Part shown: in pieces, positions 52,946-63,650 of the stretch | Layout of the letters: each line of letters starts with the position of its first letter | Position numbering within the stretch: position 1 is the stretch's first letter | NCBI GenBank assembly: GCA_023078555.1 | Contig: CM041196.1 | Location: 10,558,985-10,622,984, forward strand | DNA length: 64,000 nt | Direction of reading: 5' to 3' | DNA from: Ulva prolifera | Lineage: Eukaryota; Chlorophyta; Ulvophyceae; Ulvales; Ulvaceae | Translations under genes and position numbers: made by a program | Notes under the pieces: generated by a model | The model's database searches: none | Told to the model about the DNA's origin: nothing | The model's input: only the letters and a program-made list of their open reading frames with translations

Positions 52946-53335
52946 AGCGTGACCGGCAAACAAAAAAATCGTAAAAAGCACGACCGAGGCATTAAAGTTA
53001 CTCAGAAACATGTTTTAAATATTGCTGCATTGTTCGTTTGTCTTGGTTCGATGTTGTTCGGGAGTTATTTGTCGATCCGTGATGTGACCTGAAATGTGAA
53101 CGACCGGGCATGTGACCCCCCCGAGGGGGGGTCCACATTCCGGGATCGCATGGCCTGGTCACATTCGCGGTCGCGACCCGGGTCGCATCACATCGACAAT
53201 CGTTCACAGAGAATACCGAGCACTCTGATAAGACACGGAGCAACTTTTAAAGGTTTATTATTGTATTATTGATCGCTGTTTTGTCTTCGCGGTCAGCTTT
53301 TGTACGTGTTATCGTCTGCTAGTCTGCTCCGAAAC

Positions 53336-54487
53336 ATGCAGCCCGCCACCAGCAAAGGTCATCTCAACAAAGAGCAGGAGGAAGTCCTCTTTGAAAGCTT
53401 TGTGTTGTATCCTCCCGTAGGCGGCAAGAACGATGGCCGTATATGTGAGAGGAAGTCAGACACGGTTTTTGCCAAGGCATTGCTGGACTACAAGGAGAGA
53501 GTACCTCCTCTGATCGCTGCATACGAGAAACATAATGCTGTCAGTGCAAAAGATAGTATGAAAACATACAAAGCCACTGATCTTGTTGATGCTGAGTGTG
53601 TCAAACGTGCATGGAAGAGATGGGGGACCAAGTACAAAGCCGTCGTATCGAAGTACCAGGTCTCACAAGAGGTGAAGAAGGGTCAGACATGTCTAGCGGG
53701 GGACGAGGCTCTGCCCAAGAGTGCCACTGATGCCATCACCAAAGCCACTGAGGAGGGGTGGCACCTGTTTGCTGCCTTCCACGCTGAATGGGGTCATCTC
53801 GCCCGCTTCAATGTGAAGCTGACCAAGTCTACGTTGACGCTAGTGAAGGCGGTCATGGATGAAGAAGTAGATGTGCTGGAGGAGGATCCACAGCAACTTG
53901 ATGTGGGAACCATCGGCCTCCCGCTGCAGGAGGAGGAGGAGGGGTGCCATGCTGTTGGTGCTGGTGTCGCCGATGCCCTTGGTGGGCGTGGGCCGCCAGC
54001 TGCCGATGCCCCGGTGGGTGCAGCCGGCAACAGTGCTGGTAGGGGGCGTGGCACTGGAGCGCCGCAGCGCAAGACTGCCATTGCTGCTTCCGTGGCAATG
54101 GCACTCGCGATCAGCTCGGACACTGAGGATGGCGAGGGAGCTCCGCAGCTGCCGGAGCCCCAGCAGCTGGAGCCGGAGTCCTCCTGGGTCTCTACCATTG
54201 AGGGTGAGTTGGTGAACCCACTGGCCCCGGGTGCGGCTGAGATTCGCGAGCGCAAGGCGCGTCATGTGAAACGGAAGGCTGCTCGCGAGGCGATTGAGGC
54301 AGCAGTAGTTGGGAAGAGGACGAAAGGAAGTGCGGGCGGAGGAAAAGTGGCCCGGGGTAGTTTGAGGGGAGCCAGTGTGGCCCGGGGCATTGTGGTGGCG
54401 GGTGGCGCCGCCGATGGCAGCAAGGCAGCGGGGAGCGGCGGGGGGGGTAGCGTGGCCGCGGGCAGCGCCGGGGGGGGGGGGGAGTGA
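53336..54487 (+). CDS. SANT/Myb-like accessory protein of the Harbinger element
   Basis: The Met at 53336 (MQPATSKGHLNKEQEEVLFE) is preferred over the upstream in-frame ATG at 53300, which adds hydrophobic residues atypical of the family. The N-terminal 140 residues are helical and basic with Trp residues (ECVKRAWKRWGTKYKAVVSK), suiting a SANT/trihelix fold. Harbinger elements need such a protein to bring the transposase to the nucleus and to TIRs. An acidic then Gly/Ala-rich tail follows. The frame ends just after a G-run (54473-54482). One base out of frame, a coiled-coil region continues to 54918, so a one-base length error or mutation in the run probably truncates the protein. Confidence 0.7.
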   Translation: MQPATSKGHLNKEQEEVLFESFVLYPPVGGKNDGRICERKSDTVFAKALLDYKERVPPLIAAYEKHNAVSAKDSMKTYKATDLVDAECVKRAWKRWGTKYKAVVSKYQVSQEVKKGQTCLAGDEALPKSATDAITKATEEGWHLFAAFHAEWGHLARFNVKLTKSTLTLVKAVMDEEVDVLEEDPQQLDVGTIGLPLQEEEEGCHAVGAGVADALGGRGPPAADAPVGAAGNSAGRGRGTGAPQRKTAIAASVAMALAISSDTEDGEGAPQLPEPQQLEPESSWVSTIEGELVNPLAPGAAEIRERKARHVKRKAAREAIEAAVVGKRTKGSAGGGKVARGSLRGASVARGIVVAGGAADGSKAAGSGGGGSVAAGSAGGGGE

Positions 54488-54920
54488 ATGCCGCAAGAGT
54501 GAAGGTGGTTTTGTCCGTCGTGAGAGTGTGCGTGACCGCCGCATAGCTGAGCAGGTGGAGACAAAGCGGGGTGACACCGCAAAGGAAGTAGAGAAAATTC
54601 GGGGAGAGAACTTCGGTAATGTCATGCGGGCCGTGACTGAGCAGAAAGTCGACGCGATGAAGAAGCAGACTGAGGCTATGATAGCAGTCGAGCGTGAGAA
54701 GAACGCCACTGTTGCAGCCATAGCTAAGGTGAAGGCTGAAACAGCTGCCTCTATTGCTAGTGCGTCGAACGAACAGCAGACCGTTGCTATGGTGTACATC
54801 ACATACATGAGACAGCACCCCGACCTTTCTCCAGGCAAGGCAATGAAGAAAGCACGGGAGGCAGTGGCTGGCGTAGCAGCGGGTGAGGCAGCCGTCCAGA
54901 TGCAGATGCCCCCCCCTTGA
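54483..54920 (+). pseudogene. C-terminal coiled-coil part of the accessory protein, +1 frame
   Basis: From the G-run onward this frame reads SECRKSEGGFVRRESVRDRR, then a long helical segment rich in Lys, Glu and Ala (QVETKRGDTAKEVEKIRGEN ... EAMIAVEREKNATVAAIAKV), and ends at TGA. It directly continues the SANT-like protein if one base of the run is removed or added. A coiled coil would allow dimerisation or contact with the transposase. Confidence 0.6.
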
Positions 54921-55060
54921 TAGTATGTCGCAATGTAGTGGCCGGTGCTTGTGCAGTAGCCACGCCATTGTTTGCGTAGTAAAAAATCGCTACAGAGGAC
55001 TGTGGAACTCGGTCGCACTGTATACTACAAGACCGAGTTGCAAGTTGAGGTGGGTAATGT

Positions 55061-56428
55061 TTACATCACAGTGTCCACGTATTTTGTGAGGAACTCACGA
55101 ACTGCTCGACCCTGTGCTGAAACACCCACCACACCAGCATGTGCTGCAGGCGCCGGCCCTAGATTACCCACTGGCACCTCTGCACCGCCCTGTGCTTGCC
55201 ATTCTAGATCATACTCTAGGTTGCGATCCTCTACGAAATTGTGCAATGCGCAACACACCCGTACAGCACATCTAATCAGTTCAGGCTCTTGCATAAACGC
55301 ATTGCGCCGACAGAAGGCCCAGCGGCCTTTGATTCTGCCAAACACACGCTCTATCTTCCGCCGGCAGTTTATCACAGACCTGTTGAACTTGCCTTTCCCT
55401 GAGGCACGAAATTGTGCCATGCCCTGGGGGCCTGGCTCATCCCAGATTTTCATCATGTGGGGCCCCAATGGAAAAGCTGCATCCCCCACCAGAAACGGCA
55501 GCACTTCCTTTGATTCATCCCCCGTGGACAGTACTTGTCCAGCATCATCGAGGAGACCCTCCTGGATGAGCCGACATAAATCAGAACGCCCCCACAGCCC
55601 GGCATCTCCTACAGTGCCTGGTGCACCCGCATTTACATAGAGCAACCGGCCATTTGCATCGCAAAGCGCTAACAGCAGGCTGGCAGGACTGCCCTTGTAG
55701 CTCCAGAATGCATCCGCATCCCCTTGTGCTTGAGCACTGGACGGTTTGCGCTGAGGGATGAGGCTACCATCAATTGCCCCTATAGCCGGCAATTTATACC
55801 TATTTTTGAACTCACGCATCACACGTCTCTGCTCTGGAGCTGTCCGTGGAAAGCGTATCTGCTTGGTTGCTGGAACCATTAGCAACGCTGTCTCAAGGGC
55901 TGCTAGCACTGGCTTCACACACAACACGGAGATACTGCAATGAGGGATGCCAAACAGGCGGCTCATGCACCTCAAAGTTGGTACATTAGCCAAGAAGTAC
56001 AATGTCACTAATAACTTCTGACGTTTCGAATAGTGCCTGTGGGTTCGAATCACTGGCATGGACTCTGGGATATAGTCAACCACCATGTCGTACAATTCAT
56101 CAAAGGCATCTGGGGTCATACGACACAGATCCATCCACCGGCGCCTTCTCTCGTCAGCTGGAAGATTGTCCCAATTCATTCCAGCTATGGGGTGCTCCCC
56201 TTCGATGCACTGCAGCAGATTGCCGCTGTACATCCATGTCAGGACTCTTCGCCCAACACGAATGCGGCGCAACTCGCGTATGTAATCAAGATCTATCGGC
56301 TCTAGATCATCCAGCCACTTATTAACTTCACACATATGCTCGTATATCAGGAGATCATCGTCGCTATCAGACCACGCGGCCTCAGGCCAACGAACACTGT
56401 CAGCGTTTTCATCCGACGAAGAATCCAT
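55061..56428 (-). CDS. Harbinger transposase (DDE_Tnp_4 type), intact
   Basis: 455 residues, convergent with the accessory gene. The N-terminus is acidic (MDSSSDENAD). Residues 100-210 include the helical region MTPDAFDELYDMVV and the HTH-like KQKL/MSRLFGIPHCSISVL segment. The catalytic triad is visible: Asp220 in IGAIDGSLIP, Asp316 in LVGDAAFPL and Glu360 in RRKIERVFGRIKGRW, followed by ALHNF (394-398), the usual C-terminal block. It cuts at the TIRs and inserts at TWA. No internal stop or frameshift is seen, and length is normal for the family. The function as a nuclease is family knowledge; activity is not shown. Confidence 0.92.
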   Translation of the reverse strand: MDSSSDENADSVRWPEAAWSDSDDDLLIYEHMCEVNKWLDDLEPIDLDYIRELRRIRVGRRVLTWMYSGNLLQCIEGEHPIAGMNWDNLPADERRRRWMDLCRMTPDAFDELYDMVVDYIPESMPVIRTHRHYSKRQKLLVTLYFLANVPTLRCMSRLFGIPHCSISVLCVKPVLAALETALLMVPATKQIRFPRTAPEQRRVMREFKNRYKLPAIGAIDGSLIPQRKPSSAQAQGDADAFWSYKGSPASLLLALCDANGRLLYVNAGAPGTVGDAGLWGRSDLCRLIQEGLLDDAGQVLSTGDESKEVLPFLVGDAAFPLGPHMMKIWDEPGPQGMAQFRASGKGKFNRSVINCRRKIERVFGRIKGRWAFCRRNAFMQEPELIRCAVRVCCALHNFVEDRNLEYDLEWQAQGGAEVPVGNLGPAPAAHAGVVGVSAQGRAVREFLTKYVDTVM

Positions 56429-56623
56429 CTAAAATGACAACCAGAGTCCATGTAGTGCCATTTAGCAATGCGAGATGAAGTGTACGGGAGCTTTTGCAGC
56501 GTTTAGAGTACTTTGGGCAGCCATGGAGCGACTCGTACGCGTCACACTAATCGCCACTAAGCCTTAAACACGGCAGGCAATGTGACCGGTCACATCGCCC
56601 TTGACCGCCAATGTGACCGCTCG

Positions 56624-56638
56624 CCACTAAACACGGCC
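56624..56638 (-). repeat. Right TIR of the Harbinger element
   Basis: CCACTAAACACGGCC, exact inverse of the left TIR, followed by TAA. A second imperfect copy (CCACTAAGCCTTAAACACGGC, split by a few bases) lies just inside at 56552-56572. Confidence 0.95.
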
Positions 56639-56641
56639 TAA

Positions 56642-57424
56642 CGCCCCAGTTTGTGTTGCAGCTGGGCGACATCTCATTCATGGAGCATGTTCAGTGTGCG
56701 ATCGCAGCCCGCTTTGACAAAATGTGGAGGCCGTTAGCGTGACGAGAGCGTGAGATGATGGGGCACATGTTTTCCGAGGTCCGAGGCGCAAACACAGCGT
56801 AGCAAGCTCAGGTTGCTGTGTGCAAACTGATGATCAGCGATGAGAAGTGCGAACATGCCGCTCGCATTCTCGGCACCATATCTTGATTTTATTTTATTTT
56901 ATGCCACCGCGGCCCAACTGGTAGATGAATCAATGTCCGGGTGCTCGGGGTGCAGGGCAACACAGGGTCATGGTGACTAGTGCGCATCTGGGTGCGCTAT
57001 AAACTTGGGTGCGCGGACCGCGCGTGCGCCAATACGCAACTTGTTGTGAACAGCGTATTTCAACGCTCTGAATGCTTATTCATGTTCTTATAGTAAACAA
57101 TATTAGTTGTGAACGGCTGGAAGTTGTATTTTCGTGCTGGGCTGGCAGATCTCTCAGGCAGTCGTCGACAGCTGCGCACCAGTTGGGTGCACCATTGTTG
57201 CAGGTGAGCCGTCCAAGGTGCGCTGATGTGCTACGCGGCCTTCCTGTCACCGTGCAGAGTCAGAGACGGTATTTGCGGAGTCATTGGACTTGAGTATTCG
57301 CTGGCCAGCCTGCCATGGCTCTTGATGTGCGTCGGTGCAAGCGTTGGCGTGGACAGCCCAGGGGCACACCGTTCGGCAGCCACCGAAATGTGGACAGCTG
57401 CGTGGTTCTGTAGCCCCTGTTTCA
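56642..57424. other. Stretch with a possible interrupted exon and GGTGCGC motifs
   Basis: 56642-56740 may continue the exon cut by the Harbinger element. At 56990-57030 GGGTGCGC-type motifs recur as in 11.15-11.83 kb. Otherwise nothing recognised. Confidence 0.4.
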
Positions 57425-57925
57425 GTTTCAGCATCAACTGCAAAGCCAGTATGTCTGATCTGCACCTCCTGCTATGCATGCCAATGCAAACACACCCACA
57501 GCCACCTGCACATGGACTAGACCATGCCCCACACTCTGCACGAATCTGAATCTTGTATAGCGTGGTAATATTGACCTATAGTGTAGTGTTACGAAGTTTG
57601 GGAGTCAAACGAGCATCAGAGCACCTGCTGTGACCAATGCACAGACCAGCCTGTTGGCATGTGCATCTATTGCACCAGAGCTCCGATGAGGCTCATCTTC
57701 GAACATACAACAGACAACCTTGTGGTTATACTGTGTACCAAGTTTCAGCATCAACTGCAAAGCCAGTATGTATGATCTGCACCTCCTGCTATGCATGCCA
57801 ATGCAAACACACCCACAGCCACCTGCACGTGGACTACACCATGCCCCACACACTGCACCAAGCTGAATCTTGTACAGCATGGTAATATTGACCTATAGTG
57901 TAGTGTTACGAAGTTTGGGAGTCAA
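57425..57925 (+). repeat. Direct duplication of about 185 bp, period 317 bp
   Basis: 57425-57609 and 57742-57925 both run from GTTTCAGCATCAACTGC to GAAGTTTGGGAGTCAA with few differences. Part of the first copy also belongs to the left arm of the large inverted repeat. Confidence 0.9.
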
Positions 57926-60240
57926 GCAATTGTGCAAAAAGTTCGATCTGTGTTCGCCGAAGCATTGGCATATCAGGCCGACTTTTCTTAGGACGGCAAG
58001 ACATCCTCCCACTGTAAGTTCCACGCTTCAAACTTTATATGTACGATTGTCCAAGCAACATTCAATGTTCAAGGAGCATCAAGCTGGAACACTCACATAG
58101 CAGTTGTTTGCAGTCCTTGATGCGCTAGAATGGATGGCCGCCTGTTTGCACAAGGCAGAAGTTCCAAGTTCAGAGATTGGGGGCATGCCGTCCGAAGACG
58201 TGTGTATTGCCGCCAAGGCATTGCACACTTAGTTGTTTTTACGTTTTTTCCAGTATCATCTATGGGGAAAAGCCCACGCAGGTACCCGATTACCGTGTTG
58301 TCACTGTTTGTGATCATGCTCCGTCTCGTATGTCTCTAGATGTGTGACATTGACTTGATGTGCAAGTTAAAAATGGCGGAATCTGGGCTTGTCACCACAC
58401 ACCATAGGGGCTTAGGCAATCTTGCTCAACCATTTTATTGGTGAGTGTGGAGATGTTCAAGTGGATTTTACAACTACAGGAAAGTTGGAAAAGTTGCCTC
58501 TCTACGAAGTGTGCCAAACACCTGATCAAGTGGCTGAACAGCTTGGTGCACAACCAAGCATTCACAGCTTTCTAAAAGCTCTTCACGTTGACATGATCCA
58601 AGATATGTTAGCATCGCTGAGAGAGTGCCGAGAGGGATTTTGCCAAGATATTGAATACAAATTCATAAGTATTTACGAGAAGTGCTCAAGCGGTAAAAAA
58701 TACAAAGGTGTGATTCATTGTTTTCCAGGCTGCATGTAGTAAATTGCATGATATGATGTCATCGCATACAGCCTCTGACGAGCACCACATTGCAGTGTCA
58801 GTGGGATCTCTGGATGCTGGGACTCTGAAGGACATACGTGATTTAAATGATGCCAGCAACATGTTACGGGGTGTTCAATGGAGTGACCTGGCCCCACTGC
58901 GATATCTTGGCGAGCTCAAACACGGCGATGTTGCGAACCTTGGGTTTTAAGCGATGTTACTGTCTGGAGGCGTCGGTTTCAGCCAAGAAATTCAAAGCAA
59001 TGGCTTCTCATCGGTAATGTCCATGTTGATGGACCTCCAAGTGGTGTGTGCATCATGTGATTGTGAAGGCAGTGTGCGTTTGCGTGCAGGGATCACTTTC
59101 ATTCTAGAATATGGCCAATGGCATTGCGCATTGGGGTCAATAGGTGGAAAAATGTATTGAGGCCATATTCATGTTGGTGACTTCAGAGGCACAATAGCAT
59201 TCAAAAAATTCTGGCCCTCTCGCCAAACAGATTGATGCAGGTCGGTGCGTTCCATGCTTCAGTCAAGTATAGTGCTCAACATGCTCAGTCACGGTGACAA
59301 TCACATCACACTCCTCAACACCTTTGCAATATGAATCAGGGATCCAACAAGCGTTACCAAAAAGCCATGCTTGTACTTCGCCACTTTCCGAGAGAACCTT
59401 GAACAAGCGATGATATTATTTGAGCTGGGCATAGAAGATCAAAGTAAGAGAGGCAACTGCCATGTTCAAGTTTAGAAGGCAGTGTTTTCTCCTTCGACCC
59501 TTCTCGCCCGACTTGCCCCGAAACCTATAGAGTGCGAACACAGCTCATCTCATGTAGGGATAGTGGAGAGCAAGGTCAGTGCACTGTGTTTCCTCAGGGA
59601 TCAAGCACTGCTAGTGTGCAGGCGGCAACAATACATGATGAGAGCCATGTTCATCATTGCTCATGGGCAAGGAATTCATAGACTTTCCAATTGGACAAAT
59701 CTTCGCATACACCAACTATTATTCATAGCCTACGGTGATGCCTATATTGATTTTTGCGATCCATGGTGCAAAGGCGAACAAGGAGGGCAAGCATGCAGAT
59801 TGTCGAGCTATTACATATGGCAATGAGCGTCTGCAATGCCCACTGCTGCATTTGGCTATACACGTAGCCTGTCGCCTGTTCCTTGGCAATGGGCAGCCGC
59901 TGCCAGAGTCGGTAGCTGAAAGTACATCTTGGTAGGCAACCTCAATCGCATTCACAAGCATCACTGGAGACACGGTACACAGTATAACCACAAGGTTGTC
60001 TGTTGTATGTTCGAAGATGAGCCTCATCGGAGCTCTGGTGCAATAGATGCCCATGCCAACAGGCTGGTCTGTGCATTGGTCACACCAGGTGCTCTGATGC
60101 TCGTTTGACTCCCAAACTTCGTAACACTACACTATAGGTCAATATTACCATGATGTACAAGATTCAGCTTCGTGCAGTGTGTGGGGCATGGTCTAGTCCA
60201 TGTGCAGGTGGCTGTGGGTGTGTTTGCATTGGCATGCATG
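57475..60240. mobile_element. Unclassified 2.8-kb unit bounded by about 267-bp inverted repeats
   Basis: 57475-57743 and 59974-60240 are inverted copies with few mismatches, sharing GTTACGAAGTTTGGGAGTCA and ACAACAGACAACCTTGTGGT. Between them lie 2.2 kb with coding-like exons. The outer boundaries share CATGCATGCC, after which the sequences differ. I could not find a target duplication. It could be a foldback-type transposon, or an inverted segmental duplication. No transposase motif recognised. Confidence 0.55.
58422..59160 (+). CDS. Unrecognised coding-like exons inside the inverted-repeat unit
   Basis: Three consecutive frames: 58422-58739 (includes KLEKLPLYEVCQTPDQVAEQ and FCQDIEYKFISIYEKCSSG), then after an acceptor TTTTCCAG at 58728 a frame to 58950 (SVGSLDAGTLKDIRDLNDAS), and 58954-59160. 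Composition and splice signals look like a real gene, but I know no family with these blocks. The location inside the inverted repeats suggests an element-encoded product. Boundaries are approximate. Confidence 0.35.
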
Positions 60241-62558
60241 GCAGACAGAACGGGGCAGCGAGTCCCATGTGATGGACATGTGAGCCGAGGGCAGAAGTGG
60301 AGTCAACACACAATCTACTAGGCCGAGTGTTCTCAGATGTGTAGGCAGAAGGTGGATGATCAAGCGACGAGAGCAGCCGCATGGGCAGATCACGCAGCGC
60401 GAAAAAGATGGAGACCGGACCGATAGTTGAGCTGATGCCGCTGTAGGCATTCTAGGGGTGGGAGGCTACCATAAAGCGGATACCATGATCCCTAGGGGTG
60501 AGGGGGTAAGGAACGGAGCTGTAGACATAAGTTAGAGGTTGGGAGTGTACATGATGGTGCAGAGTGCAAGCATCTATACATGCAGGTCGTATCTGTGTTG
60601 TGATGTTGAGTGCATCACAACTGCTGTTGCCAGCATGTAACATCACAGCAAATGTCAGCGGCAGGTGAATGCTGTGTGAGCGCGTGTGCAGTGCTCAGAG
60701 AACAGGTGATTTGGGGCCTGCACGGGGTGATGAAGCGACTGGCACCACCAACTGTGAACGCCATGTCCATCCACGTGGTCATTTCATGTTTGCAGCATGC
60801 GCTGGCATATTTGCATGATGTGCACTGCAGACAGTGCAACAAGCATGCGGTGATGGGGCTGTAGAGCAACACGGCATTCTGAGGGGGAGGGTGGTTGGCG
60901 GTGCGGTGGTGCAGCGTGGTTTGCATTCTCTACCTCAAGCATACAGTGTACCTGGTGTGGAGCAGCACAGCTGTAGACATGGAGAGAGTGGTGGATAGTG
61001 TGATGGTGCAGAGTGTTGTGCCGACATAGCAAATAACATGCGGTGTATGAGCTGCATAGCAGCACAGTGTTTAGAGGGCGGAAGGGCAGTGGGTGGAGTA
61101 TCATAGATCAAGGCAAGAGGCTGGATGTGTGCATGGGGGAACAGTGTGCAGTGCAGATATCATTGCAGTCCGTTCTTGTCTGTGTCAGGACATATGTGCA
61201 TTGCAGGCACTGTCGACGGCTTGCAGCAGCAGATCATAGTTCAGCGGAGCGGTCGGTCCTGTGAGGACGCATGCAACAGTGTGAAACCCTGTCAAGTTGG
61301 CATTGGCAGCTGTCTGCCAGTACTGGCATCGACTTGATGGCACACCTCCACCGATAGTACATGAGACTGGCAGCCGGGCAGTATTTGATGTGGACTCTAT
61401 GCTCAGCATTGTGATTGTTCCCAGCTTCATGGCTGCATACGACTTTGCTCTCTGAAAAGTAAGGCAGGTGGTATAACTTGGGAGGAAAAGGTAGCAGCCT
61501 GCCACCAGGGATTCATACTTGCTTTTGTATCGCATCACTGTCCGTAGCATAAGATGTAGCATGTGGAGTGCCTGGCAGCAAGGAAGCTCACTCGCAGTAT
61601 GCTCCTGTTGGCTGCGGTCGGCTGCATATTTAGAGCCATAACACGTAAAATTGTATAAAATTACGAACGAAATCCCGATTCTCGCATTGTCTGCTGGCTG
61701 GGCCAGAGGGCCATGCTTGGTTGGTGAGCAGCAGGTACGCAGACAGGCAGCTATGGGCATCGCGGGCCCGGCGAAATACATCTAATTATCTGTCAAGTCT
61801 GCAGCTGAATTTGCCAAGCGCGACAGGCACCACGCTCCGTACGCCAGGAACACTGTGACCACGATTACCTAGCGGACAGGCAAAATGGAAATTTTGCTAC
61901 AGGCCATTGTACGAAAAACCTCAGGAATTCCCACTCCAATTTCATTGGCCAGCCGTGAAACGAAGTCGCATACCTTTCGCTGGTCATTGTTGTACCGACT
62001 CAACATGGGCAAGGGTCGGCAACAGCTGCACTACTGTAGCGACGAAGCTACTATCCATGTTATGTTGTCAGTAGAATAAAATATAACTTTGACCCGCTAC
62101 GTCTGGCTCGCGCCAAACATGGCCTCGCCAGCTACTTTCCACCATCAAATTATGAGCGTACCGATAACAGAGCCGCTCGAGGCTGGCGAGACATGCATCT
62201 AGAAAGCAAATCACAATACAAATCTGCCCGCGTGTCGGCCAGGAGCGTGGCGCTTCGTGCGCTGCTCGCCAGATCTGCCCAAAGACAACTCCCCCCAGGC
62301 ACACCTAATGGTGCATGACCCCCTCTTTTAACTTTGAGATGCTTGTCGTCGATCGATCTCTGCTTGGTAGTACAGTGGATTTCGCGGCTCTGTGGGGTTG
62401 ATGCTGCGCTAAGTGCATCGCATAGTGCGTGTGTGTGCGAGCAGTGGTGAGAATGGCCACTTGAGTAGTGACCATTCTACCACATTGACGTCATCATGTG
62501 CTCGGCCACCTCGACATCGGTCACCTGTCGCGGAACAAGTCGGTTCATAATCTCCCTG
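60241..62558. other. Unresolved region with degenerate tandem repeats
   Basis: 60540-61110 contains imperfectly repeated units of roughly 180 bp (blocks such as GATGGTGCAGAGTG at 60553 and 61003, and AGCAACACGGCATTCTGAGG versus AGCAGCACAGTGTTTAGAGG). The long minus frame 61781-61185 has no motif and runs opposite to GC-poor sequence, so I do not call it a gene. Confidence 0.4.
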
Positions 62559-62984
62559 CTAGTCTCCTTGACGGAATTCGCCTGTAGATAGGAGAATGTC
62601 GGCGTGCCGTCTAGCATGCTCTAGTGAATGCCCATATCGCAAGGTCTCGCGGCGTGAAGGGCGTTTGCTCGTCCGTGCCTCCTTGCATTCCAGTAAGATC
62701 TTGCCAACCTTGACAAAATACATCAGTAGCTGTGTAAGAACATGGATGCACGCCACCGGGCCTCCGTTGCGGGGCTGCCCAGCGCCGAGCATGGCATGAC
62801 TAGCGTGCCAGTCATTGCTTCGCTGGCCGGTCGCAAGCGCAGCTGTAAAGTCCTTGTTTTGGGTAAGCTCGTCAGTAGAGAAGGGCGCTTTATGGGCAAG
62901 GCGCGCGTGGGCCCGAGGCCAACGCCGATCACTGCTGGAGCCCATCAGGTGTGATGGGACATTGCTGCAGCTGCAAGAAGACAC
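62559..62984 (-). CDS. 141-aa hypothetical frame
   Basis: ATG-to-stop frame with many Arg, His and Ser residues (RRWPRAHARLAHKAPFSTDE). Other strands also have open frames here. No motif, so it is weakly supported. The overlapping plus frame from 62815 is an alternative. Confidence 0.2.
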   Translation of the reverse strand: MSSCSCSNVPSHLMGSSSDRRWPRAHARLAHKAPFSTDELTQNKDFTAALATGQRSNDWHASHAMLGAGQPRNGGPVACIHVLTQLLMYFVKVGKILLECKEARTSKRPSRRETLRYGHSLEHARRHADILLSTGEFRQGD

Positions 62985-63650
62985 AAAAGCAGCCTATGGC
63001 CGGGTGCTATCGTCATCCAAAGACATAGTGGTGACGACTTGTCTCTTGCTGTCGGGCTGGTTGCATGAGCAGAAGCTGTTAAAGACAAGCTGGGAAGGGC
63101 ATGGCGAGACACCAGCTAGATGCCAAGAGCCGCAGATGTGGAGGAAATTGATGGGCCAGAGTAAAGTGCGAATTCTCAAGACATCTGCCGCATCTGATTT
63201 GCTAACAGCTTTCGCATCGTACCAGCTTCCGGCCTGGGGGCTCGCTCCTCCCCAAGGCCCTCTGCACCTCTTGGTATCCACTGCCTCCACCTGTGCAGGT
63301 CTTGGTATCGGGCCATCTATGCGGCATTCATGCCCTCGGTGGCTCACCGGTCACTGCCGTGACGCGAGACAGCACGCCGGCCGTAACTGGCGCCGAGGTT
63401 ATTGCAGCCTCAGAGTCAGTGCAGCAGCCCGAAGGACATCAGTCCGGTGTCACGGTGGGTGAGAAGCGCATTGTACTGGACCCTCCGCCTCGCAACGGTG
63501 AGGTTTCTGACTGCATGCCGGAGACTACATTGCATTCATGCAATCAGTGACCACATGCAGTCGCTGGACTGCACGGCGGTGCGATGGCTTGACCGGGCAA
63601 CATCAGTGTCACACTAAACTTTGCGTCTCGATTGACGTTCCGGATGCAGG

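Larger units (their letters stand above)
52931..56638. mobile_element. PIF/Harbinger DNA transposon with TAA target duplication
   Basis: Exact 15-bp terminal inverted repeats GGCCGTGTTTAGTGG (52931-52945 and, inverted, 56624-56638) are flanked by TAA at 52928-52930 and 56639-56641. A TWA duplication is diagnostic of PIF/Harbinger. Subterminal regions carry repeated ATGTGACCG-type motifs (53078-53170 and 56580-56620), probable transposase binding sites. Two convergent genes, a SANT-like protein and the DDE nuclease, are the standard pair of this superfamily. TIRs, TSD and transposase are all intact, so the insertion is fairly recent. Confidence 0.95.

Noticed and set aside
53840..55018. 392-codon minus-strand frame opposite the Harbinger accessory gene
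   Set aside because: It is the antisense shadow of the SANT-like and coiled-coil frames, whose plus-strand product fits the element. Low-complexity composition explains the open antisense frame.
61185..61781. 198-codon minus-strand frame
   Set aside because: No motif, Cys/Thr/Ala-rich composition typical of chance frames, and no splice or neighbour support.
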